Assembly: GCA_036272815.1 (NCBI GenBank) | Contig: DATAYA010000380.1 | Location: 1 to 11,217 of the forward strand | From: DATAYA01 sp036272815 | GTDB taxonomy: Bacteria > Pseudomonadota > Alphaproteobacteria > Acetobacterales > Acetobacteraceae | DNA: 11,217 nt | Reading direction: 5' to 3' | Part shown: in pieces, positions 6,062-11,217 of the stretch | Numbering within the stretch: the stretch's first letter is position 1 | How the letters are laid out: each line of letters opens with the position of its first letter | Translations under genes and position numbers: made by a program | The notes under the pieces: generated by a model | The model's input: the letters and a program-made list of their open reading frames with translations, nothing else | Databases searched by the model: none | Told to the model about the DNA's origin: nothing

Positions 6062-6520
6062 CTACCCCAACCCTCCCGCCGCACCCGCCGCCCGCGCATA
6101 GGCCGCCGCCGCCGCCCCCTGGTCCGCGATGTCGGCCATCTGGACCGGCGCCGGCTTCCCCGGTTTCGCACCCGGTTTGGCCTCCGGCTTGGCGAGCCCG
6201 AGATCCGCCATCAACATGTGCCCGATCCGGTCCGGGTCGAGCCCGATCGCCTTCTCGACCGCGGTGCCGGCGAGTGCCGTCAGCACGCCCAGCGGGCCGC
6301 CGAGCAGACCGCTGACCACCGCGGAGCCGACGATCCGCAGCGGCTCCGGCACCACATCGCCGGTGACGGCCCGGTAGATCGTGCCGACCACCGGCAGGTA
6401 TTGCAGCGGATTGATGTCCGACAGCACCTCGCCGAAGCTGATGTGCTGCGCGCCGGGCGGTGATTTGGGCGCGGGGGAGCTCGCCGCCGCCGTCACGATG
6501 TCCACGCCGCTGCCTTCCAT
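6062..6520 (-). CDS. conserved-looking hypothetical protein with a Gly-rich hydrophobic core
   Basis: A 152-residue protein that I cannot name. Residues 1-25 are a low-complexity leader. Residues 28-93 form the ordered part: FGEVLSDINPLQYLPVVGTIYR, then AVTGDVVPEP and a Gly/Ala/Leu-rich stretch (SGLLGGPLGVLTALAG) that could be a short membrane-inserting or packed hairpin. A Lys/Pro/Ala linker follows (111-125), then an Ala-rich tail. There is no signal peptide and no convincing full transmembrane helix. Its overall look resembles small hypothetical proteins of Rhodospirillales that share the NPLQ-(H/Y)-(I/L)-PVV-x-x-(I/L)-YR motif, recalled and not searched. I chose ATG 6520 because further upstream the frame runs through a 16-bp tandem repeat. 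It is divergent from the MBL-fold gene and convergent with the CGNR gene. Confidence 0.7.
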   Translation of the reverse strand: MEGSGVDIVTAAASSPAPKSPPGAQHISFGEVLSDINPLQYLPVVGTIYRAVTGDVVPEPLRIVGSAVVSGLLGGPLGVLTALAGTAVEKAIGLDPDRIGHMLMADLGLAKPEAKPGAKPGKPAPVQMADIADQGAAAAAYARAAGAAGGLG

Positions 6521-6549
6521 GCTCCCCGCCCCGTGCTGCCGGACGAGGC

Positions 6550-6618
6550 CATGCATGCGCCATGCCGGGCATGCGCCATGCCGGGGATGCGCCGTGCCGG
6601 CGTGTGCCGGGATGTCGG
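6550..6618. repeat. 16-bp tandem repeat array between divergent genes
   Basis: Three 16-bp units follow one another: ATGCGCCATGCCGGGC (6555-6570), ATGCGCCATGCCGGGG (6571-6586) and ATGCGCCGTGCCGGCG (6587-6602). A decayed fourth unit lies at 6603-6618 and the perfect palindrome CATGCATG at 6550-6557. Each unit junction creates a dyad, for example GGCATG-CGC-CATGCC at 6568-6582. The 16-bp period is not a multiple of three and the array lies upstream of both divergent start codons, so it is most likely non-coding, either an operator array or slippage DNA. Confidence 0.75.
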
Positions 6619-6686
6619 GGCGGCGCGCTCCCCTTCCCTGCTGCGGCCGGAGGCGGGAGACTGCGCGAGGCGGAGGGGCGAACACG

Positions 6687-7493
6687 ATGACACGACCGAC
6701 CTACGAGATCCTGGCGCTGCGCTATGCGACGATGCAGGAGCGGTTGCAGGGGGAGAACATGATCTTCCCCGACGACCACGCCGCCGCCATGCCGATCGAT
6801 TATTTCCTCTGGGCGATCCGGGGCGGCGGCCGCACGATCGTGGTCGACACCGGCTTCGGCGAGGCGGGCGTGGTGCGGCGTGGCCGGACGCTGCTGCGCC
6901 ATCCACTCGCGGCCTTGCGCGCGGCGGGGATCGCGCCGGAGAGCGTGCAGGACGTCGTCATCAGCCACCTGCATTGGGACCACGCCGGCAATCTCGACGG
7001 GTTCCCCGCGGCCATGTTCCATCTCCAGGACCGCGAAATGAACTTCGCAACCGGGCGTTGCATGTGCCACGCGCTGTTCCGCCGACCGATGGACGTCGAA
7101 GACACCATCGCTGCGGTGCGCCACGTCTATGCCGAGCGCGTCCGCTTCCACGACGGCGAGCGAGACGGCGGGAGCGAGATCGCGCCGGGGATCACGCTGC
7201 ATCTGGCGGCAGGCCATTCCGGCGGCTTGCAGGTGGTGCGCGTGCCGACGGCGCGCGGCTTCGTGGTGGTGGCGAGCGACGCCGCGCATTTCTACGCCAA
7301 TATCCGCGGCCGCAACCCGTTTCCGCTGGTGGTCGACGTGCGCAACATGCTGGAAAGCTGGCTGCTCTGCGAGCGGCTCGCGGACGGGCCGGACCACATC
7401 ATCCCCGGCCACGACCCGGAGGTGCTGCGTCGGTTTCCGCGCGTGCCGGGTGTCGCGGATGCGGTGCGGGTCGATCTCGCGCCAGAGCGGTAG
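6687..7493 (+). CDS. MBL-fold metallohydrolase (AHL lactonase-like branch)
   Basis: A metallo-beta-lactamase-fold hydrolase of 268 residues. The HxHxDH motif is His94-Leu-His96-Trp-Asp98-His99. The remaining metal ligands are His177 (AAGHSGG), Asp198 (VASDAAHF) and His242 (IPGHDPE), so the dinuclear zinc site is complete. The layout VVDTGF, ISHLHWDHAGN, AAGHSGG, GHDP resembles the branch commonly labelled N-acyl homoserine lactonase family. Many members of that branch have other lactone or ester substrates, so quorum quenching is only a possibility. There is no signal peptide, so it is probably cytoplasmic. ATG 6687 is chosen because GGAGG lies ten bases upstream and family-like sequence starts here; the frame is open much further upstream through the repeat. 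It lies 85 bases before the phosphonate transporter on the same strand, and its ligand set and size do not match PhnP. Confidence 0.9.
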   Translation: MTRPTYEILALRYATMQERLQGENMIFPDDHAAAMPIDYFLWAIRGGGRTIVVDTGFGEAGVVRRGRTLLRHPLAALRAAGIAPESVQDVVISHLHWDHAGNLDGFPAAMFHLQDREMNFATGRCMCHALFRRPMDVEDTIAAVRHVYAERVRFHDGERDGGSEIAPGITLHLAAGHSGGLQVVRVPTARGFVVVASDAAHFYANIRGRNPFPLVVDVRNMLESWLLCERLADGPDHIIPGHDPEVLRRFPRVPGVADAVRVDLAPER

Positions 7494-7494
7494 T

Positions 7495-7514
7495 CCGGCC
7501 TCCCACGCGGCCGG
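7495..7514 (+). terminator. weak hairpin after the MBL gene
   Basis: CCGGCC (7495-7500) and GGCCGG (7509-7514) form a 6-bp stem with an 8-nt loop starting two bases after the MBL stop codon. There is no U tract, so it is at best a weak or factor-assisted terminator, and read-through into phnC is possible. Confidence 0.3.
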
Positions 7515-7578
7515 GACGGTCATCGAAACTTCTCCGACCTCGCCGCCGCGGCCGGGTTAGACGGTCGCCACGCGGAGC

Positions 7579-8385
7579 GTGGAGACGGTGTTGCTGTCGA
7601 TTGAGTCGATTTCGAAAACCTATGGCACCACGCCGGCGGTGGCAGAGGTGTCGCTGCGCATCCCGCGCGGCCAGTTCGTCGGCGTGATCGGCCGCTCCGG
7701 CGCCGGCAAGTCGACTCTGCTGCGCGTCATCAATCGTCTGACCGAGCCGACATCCGGGCGCGTCACCTGGGATGGCACCGACGTCTCGGCGCTGCGCGGC
7801 CGCACCCTGCGCGACTGGCGCCGCCGCTGCGCGATGGTGTTCCAGCAATTCAATCTCGTCGGCCGGCTCGACGTGCTGAACAACGTGCTGATGGGGCGGC
7901 TCGCGCATACGCCGTTCTGGCGATCCTCGGCCAAGCTCTGGCATCCGGACGACCGCGCGCTCGCGATGGCGGCGCTCGAGCATCTCGACATTGCGACGCT
8001 TGCGGCCCAGCGGGCCGACAATCTTTCCGGCGGCCAGCAGCAGCGAGTCGCGATCTGCCGCGCGCTGGTGCAGGAGCCGGAGATCGTGCTCGCCGACGAG
8101 CCGGTCGCCTCGCTCGATCCGCGCAATTCCCGGATCGTAATGGATGCGCTCGCCCGCATCAACCGGCAGTTCGGCCTCACCGTGCTCTGCAACCTCCATT
8201 CGCTGGACCTCGCGCGCACCTATTGCGACCGCCTCGTCGGCATGTCGGGCGGCCGCGTCGTGTTCGACGGTACCCCCGACAAGCTCACCGACGCGGTCGC
8301 GCACGAACTCTACGGATTGGAAGCCGACGAGGTGCTGCAACCGGCGCCCGCGCTGGTGCCGATCGAGGCCGCGACGACCGGCTGA
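7579..8385 (+). CDS. phnC: phosphonate-type ABC transporter ATP-binding protein
   Basis: The cytoplasmic ATPase of a phosphonate/phosphite importer, 268 residues from the GTG at 7579. Walker A is GRSGAGKST (38-46), the Q-loop VFQQFNLV (87-94), the signature LSGGQQQR (149-156), Walker B IVLADEP (169-175), the D-loop SLD, and the switch His207. The segments QFNLVGRLDVLNNVLMGRL, RADNLSGGQQQRVAICRALVQEP and ADEPVASLDP are typical of PhnC and separate it from generic amino-acid ATPases. The start is uncertain: GTG 7579, GTG 7588 and TTG 7591 are all in frame. TTG 7591 has the best-placed GGAG (six bases) and would give MLSIE, the common PhnC beginning. It is first in the transporter operon, 51 bases before phnD. 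The substrate could be a phosphonate, phosphite or hypophosphite. Confidence 0.95.
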   Translation: METVLLSIESISKTYGTTPAVAEVSLRIPRGQFVGVIGRSGAGKSTLLRVINRLTEPTSGRVTWDGTDVSALRGRTLRDWRRRCAMVFQQFNLVGRLDVLNNVLMGRLAHTPFWRSSAKLWHPDDRALAMAALEHLDIATLAAQRADNLSGGQQQRVAICRALVQEPEIVLADEPVASLDPRNSRIVMDALARINRQFGLTVLCNLHSLDLARTYCDRLVGMSGGRVVFDGTPDKLTDAVAHELYGLEADEVLQPAPALVPIEAATTG

Positions 8386-8436
8386 TCCGCGTCCGTCGTC
8401 TCCCGCCGTTCCCGTCAACCCGAAGGACCGAGACCC

Positions 8437-9381
8437 ATGATCGAACGCCGCACACTGCTGGCCGGCCTCGCGGCCGGCGCCGCCGGAACCGCGGGCATCC
8501 CCAGCATCGCCCGCGCGCAGAGCTGGAAATCCGCCTACCCCGAACTCGTCTACGCGGTGGTGCCGGCGGAGAACGCCTCCGGCGTCGCCGACCGCTTCAC
8601 GCCCTTCGTCGGCTATCTTTCGAAGCAGCTCGGCACCAAGGTCACGCTGCGCATCGCCAACGACTACGCCGCCGTGATCGAGGGCCAGCGCGCCGGCAAT
8701 ATCCATATCGGCTATTACGGCCCGGCCTCGTTCAGCCGCGCGCTGATCACCGGCGTCAAGACGACGGCGTTCGTGATCGACGTCAACAGTGACGGGACGA
8801 AGGGCTACTACTCGGTGTTCTACACGATGGCCAACGGCCCGTACAAGACGATAAAGGAGCTGAAAGGCAAGAATCTCGGCCTAGTCGATCCGAACTCGAC
8901 CTCTGGCTTCAACATGCCGCAATACGTGCTGCACGAGGAAGGCATCAATCCGAACACGTTCTTCACCAAGGTGCTCATCACCGGCAGCCACGAGAACGCG
9001 GTGCTGGCGCTGGTGCAGGGCACGGTGCAGGTCTGCGCCAACTGGTGGAACGCGATGGACGACAGCAACCTGACGCGCATGCTCGACAAGAAGATGATCC
9101 CCAATATCGGCGGCAAGCCGGCAGCCGTCGCCGATTTCCGGATCGTGCAGAAATCTCCGCTCATCATCAATTCGCCGACCGCCTATCTCGACGCCCTGCC
9201 GCCCGATCTGAAGGCCGCGATCCGCACCGCCTTCCTTGACGCGGAGAAAAACGACAAGACGGCGTTCGACCGGCTCTCCGACGGCAAGAACCGTCCGTGG
9301 CAGCCGACCGACAACGCCGCCTACGCCGACACCGTCAAGCTGGTGCGGTTCGTCGACCGGCTGCGAAAGCAGAATGCGTGA
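8437..9381 (+). CDS. phnD: phosphonate/phosphite ABC transporter periplasmic binding protein
   Basis: A type II periplasmic binding protein of 314 residues. It begins MIERRTLLAGLAAGAAG and ends its export signal at ARA|QS (cleavage predicted after Ala27). The paired arginines and hydrophobic run suggest Tat export, and the protein would act in the periplasm. Family marks are the Tyr-Gly loop IGYYGPASFSRAL (91-103), the anion-binding DPNSTSGFNMP (151-161; Ser154, Thr155 and Ser156 as likely oxyanion contacts), SHENAVLALVQG (184-195) with His185, and KSPLIINSP (239-247). These match PhnD/PtxB-type proteins, which bind phosphonates, phosphite or hypophosphite. The sequence does not reveal which. 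ATG 8437 has AAGGA nine bases upstream. The stop codon overlaps the phnE1 GTG start as GTGA. Base use is slightly richer in A/T than its neighbours, probably because the protein is Lys/Asn-rich. Confidence 0.95.
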   Translation: MIERRTLLAGLAAGAAGTAGIPSIARAQSWKSAYPELVYAVVPAENASGVADRFTPFVGYLSKQLGTKVTLRIANDYAAVIEGQRAGNIHIGYYGPASFSRALITGVKTTAFVIDVNSDGTKGYYSVFYTMANGPYKTIKELKGKNLGLVDPNSTSGFNMPQYVLHEEGINPNTFFTKVLITGSHENAVLALVQGTVQVCANWWNAMDDSNLTRMLDKKMIPNIGGKPAAVADFRIVQKSPLIINSPTAYLDALPPDLKAAIRTAFLDAEKNDKTAFDRLSDGKNRPWQPTDNAAYADTVKLVRFVDRLRKQNA

Positions 9382-10316
9382 ACGCACTGCCCGACGCAGG
9401 GGGCGTGCCTCCCGACCCGGCGCCACGCGGCGCCGGGTCATCGCTCGCCGGCGCTCCGACGCCGCGGCTCGATGCGTTGCTGCGCGGCTATAGCGATGCA
9501 CTCGCGGCGCGCCGGCACGTGGTGCTGCTCGGTGTGGTCGTGCTGCTGGCGGCGGTCGCACTCGCCTCCATCGGCGCCGAGGTGCGGCCGCTGGTGTTCT
9601 GGGACAAGCTCGGCAACTTCACGAGCTATTTCGACCGTCTCACCCTGCTCGATACCGGGGCACGGGTGTGGACCGCTCCGGCGTACTGGTTCTGGGGCCT
9701 GCCGCGCTGGGGCAGGCTGCTCGCCGATACGGTGCTGATCGCCTATGTCGGCACCATCACCGGCGTCGTGCTGGCACTCGCGGGCGGCCTGGTGGCCAGC
9801 CGCAACCTCGGCCGGCCCGCCTGGCTGCGCTTCGTCGTCCGCCGGCTGCTCGAATTCGCCCGCACCGTGCCCGACATCGTCTTCGCGCTGATCTTCGTCG
9901 CCAGCTTCGGCCTCGGCGCCCTGCCCGGCGTGCTCGCGATCGCGCTGCATACGGCGGGCACGCTCGGCAAGCTGTTCGCCGAGGTGATCGAGAACATCGA
10001 CATGAAGCTCGTGGAAGGCATCGAGGCCACGGGCGCCGGCTGGGCGTCGCGGGTGCGCTTCGGCGTGTTGCCGCAGGTGCTCTCCAATTTCGCGAGCTAC
10101 GCGCTGCTGCGCTTCGAGATCAACGTGCGCGGCGCGACCGTGATCGGCTTCGTCGGCGCCGGCGGCATCGGGCTCGACCTGATCGTCGCCATCCGCGACT
10201 TCTACTACGCCGACGTCTCGGCGATGCTGCTGCTGCTGCTCGCCTGCGTGATGCTGATCGACCTCGGCTCGGAGCGGCTGCGGCACCGGCTCCTGGCGCT
10301 GGAGCGGCGGCCGTGA
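9378..10316 (+). CDS. phnE: phosphonate-type ABC transporter permease 1
   Basis: An inner-membrane permease of 312 residues. After a Pro/Ala-rich cytoplasmic leader (1-45), hydrophobic segments lie at about 48-66, 118-142, 160-192, 235-265 and 282-297. The EAA coupling loop that docks on PhnC reads VEGIEATGAGWASRVRFGVLPQ (212-233), with Glu216, Gly219 and Leu231-Pro232 conserved. The closing motif IGFVGAGGIGLDL (256-268) is typical of PhnE. I chose GTG 9378 because it overlaps the phnD stop (GTGA), a common coupling arrangement; the open frame to 9297 runs inside phnD and gives an Arg-rich shadow. No strong ribosome site is seen, consistent with translational coupling. Its partner is PhnE2, making a heterodimeric channel with PhnC. 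Confidence 0.93.
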   Translation: MNALPDAGGVPPDPAPRGAGSSLAGAPTPRLDALLRGYSDALAARRHVVLLGVVVLLAAVALASIGAEVRPLVFWDKLGNFTSYFDRLTLLDTGARVWTAPAYWFWGLPRWGRLLADTVLIAYVGTITGVVLALAGGLVASRNLGRPAWLRFVVRRLLEFARTVPDIVFALIFVASFGLGALPGVLAIALHTAGTLGKLFAEVIENIDMKLVEGIEATGAGWASRVRFGVLPQVLSNFASYALLRFEINVRGATVIGFVGAGGIGLDLIVAIRDFYYADVSAMLLLLLACVMLIDLGSERLRHRLLALERRP

Positions 10317-11170
10317 GCGGCAGCCTGCACGCGGAGTTCCACGCCCAGCGCAGTGCGATGGAGGCCAAGTACGGCGCGGTCCTCGCGAGCACGCGGGACG
10401 GGCGGACGGCGAGCCTGCTGCTGGTCGCGGCCGGAGTGCTGCTGTACGGCTTCGGCCTCGTTGAACTCGACATCTCGCCCTTCCGCATCTGGCACGGGCT
10501 CGGGGAGCTTGGTCGCATCGCGAGCCTGATGCTGCCGCCGTCGCCGAAGACGCATCTGCCGCTCTATCTGCACGCGCTGTTCGAGACCGTGTCGATCGCG
10601 CTGATTGGCACCCTGATTGCCTCCGTGCTCGCCTTCCCGATCGGGTTCCTGGCGGCCCGCAATGTCGTCGCGAACCGGGTGCTGCATTTCGCGACACGCC
10701 GCGCGCTCGACACGGTGCGCAGCATCGACACGCTGATCTGGGCGCTGATCTGGATCGACGTCGTCGGGCTCGGCCCCTTTGCGGGCGCGCTCGCCATCGC
10801 CTGTTCCGATCTCGGCTCGCTCGCCAAGCTGATGTCGGAGGCGATCGAGACTGCCGACCACCGCCCGATCGACGGCGTCCTATCCAGCGGCGGCAGCCGG
10901 CTGCACCGCCTGCGTTTCGGCATCATCCCGCAGATCCTGCCGGTGTTCGCGAGCCAGGTGCTGTATTTCTTCGAGAGCAACATTCGCTCGGCGACGATCA
11001 TCGGCATCGTCGGCGGCGGCGGCGTCGGGCTCTACCTCTACGAGGAAATCCGCGTTCTGGAGTGGCGCCAGGTTTCCTTTCTCATCCTGCTGGTGCTGGT
11101 GACGGTGGCAGGGATCGACGTCCTCTCCCAGCGCCTGCGCGCCGCGATCATCGGACGACGGGGGACGTAG
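10313..11170 (+). CDS. phnE: phosphonate-type ABC transporter permease 2
   Basis: The second inner-membrane permease, 285 residues. A charged N-terminus (1-30) is followed by a first helix at about 33-50, an extracytoplasmic stretch with LPPSPKTHLPLYLHALFETVS near 74-94, and further hydrophobic segments at about 94-115, 138-165, 205-222, 227-242 and 254-270. The EAA loop is IDGVLSSGGSRLHRLRFGIIPQ (186-207); Ala/Glu positions are replaced by Ser, while the Gly and Ile-Pro remain. GIVGGGGVGLYL (231-242) is the matching C-terminal motif to PhnE1's IGFVGAGGIGL, showing the two are paralogs. The GTG start at 10313 overlaps the phnE1 stop (GTGA), and GGAG lies eight bases upstream. After the stop at 11170, the remaining 47 bases show no clear gene start. 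Confidence 0.93.
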   Translation: MSGSLHAEFHAQRSAMEAKYGAVLASTRDGRTASLLLVAAGVLLYGFGLVELDISPFRIWHGLGELGRIASLMLPPSPKTHLPLYLHALFETVSIALIGTLIASVLAFPIGFLAARNVVANRVLHFATRRALDTVRSIDTLIWALIWIDVVGLGPFAGALAIACSDLGSLAKLMSEAIETADHRPIDGVLSSGGSRLHRLRFGIIPQILPVFASQVLYFFESNIRSATIIGIVGGGGVGLYLYEEIRVLEWRQVSFLILLVLVTVAGIDVLSQRLRAAIIGRRGT

Positions 11171-11217
11171 CCGTCCGGCGCCGCCTGCACGGCGAGCACT
11201 CTGGCTCACGACAGCCT

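Noticed and set aside
6550..6618. CRISPR array
   Set aside because: The 16-bp units are directly adjacent with no spacers, and no cas genes are present.
6521..6685. N-terminal extension of the hypothetical protein through the tandem repeat
   Set aside because: The 16-bp period is not a multiple of three, the translation is Arg/His/Pro-rich, and a suitable ATG exists at 6520.
6687..7493. PhnP phosphodiesterase of the C-P lyase pathway
   Set aside because: The protein's motif layout (VVDTGF, HLHWDHAGN, AAGHSGG, SDAAHF, GHDP) and its N-terminal region fit the lactonase-like branch, and no C-P lyase genes accompany it.
7517..7534. Pho box upstream of phnC
   Set aside because: CGGTCAT at 7517-7523 resembles one half-site (CTGTCAT), but the second half after four bases (ACTTCTC) matches poorly, so PhoB control cannot be supported from sequence alone.
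11179..11194. Terminator after phnE2
   Set aside because: Only a 5-bp stem with a 6-nt loop and no U tract; such dyads are common by chance in this composition.

Overview
The window is GC-rich throughout, with strong third-position G/C bias and long open frames on the antisense of nearly every gene. The gene families (CaiB-type CoA transferase, CGNR regulator, b561/DHC cytochrome, PhnCDE transporter) and the GC-rich hairpin repeats fit a free-living alphaproteobacterium, most likely Rhodospirillales/Acetobacteraceae. That placement is inferred from composition and gene style; no rRNA or marker gene is present.

Layout. The left edge (1-78) may hold the 3' end of a plus-strand gene, followed by a hairpin repeat. 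From 5263 back to 196, five minus-strand genes lie in one direction. In transcription order they are a small VOC (glyoxalase-fold) protein, a family III CoA transferase, an alpha/beta hydrolase, a membrane cytochrome b561 fused to a diheme cytochrome c (DHC) domain, and a Gfo/Idh/MocA-type NAD(P)-dependent oxidoreductase. The hydrolase and cytochrome overlap by four bases (ATGA) and are probably translationally coupled. The gap upstream of the hydrolase is filled with hairpin repeats that blur its start codon. A CGNR zinc-finger regulator is divergent from the VOC gene, across a short intergenic region with candidate overlapping promoters and repeated GTTAG boxes. It is followed by a convergent, uncharacterised 152-residue protein (minus strand). 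A 16-bp tandem repeat separates that gene from a divergent MBL-fold hydrolase.

The right third (7579-11170) is a complete phosphonate/phosphite-type ABC importer: ATPase PhnC, periplasmic binding protein PhnD with a twin-arginine-like signal peptide, and two permeases, PhnE1 and PhnE2. PhnD-PhnE1 and PhnE1-PhnE2 are joined by two identical GTGA start/stop overlaps. No C-P lyase or other phosphonate catabolic gene lies in the window, so the substrate cannot be fixed.

I found no clear undescribed system. The most interesting points are the b561-DHC fusion coupled to a hydrolase, the VOC/CGNR divergent control region, the composite hairpin repeats, the 16-bp tandem repeat array, and the uncharacterised 152-residue protein.
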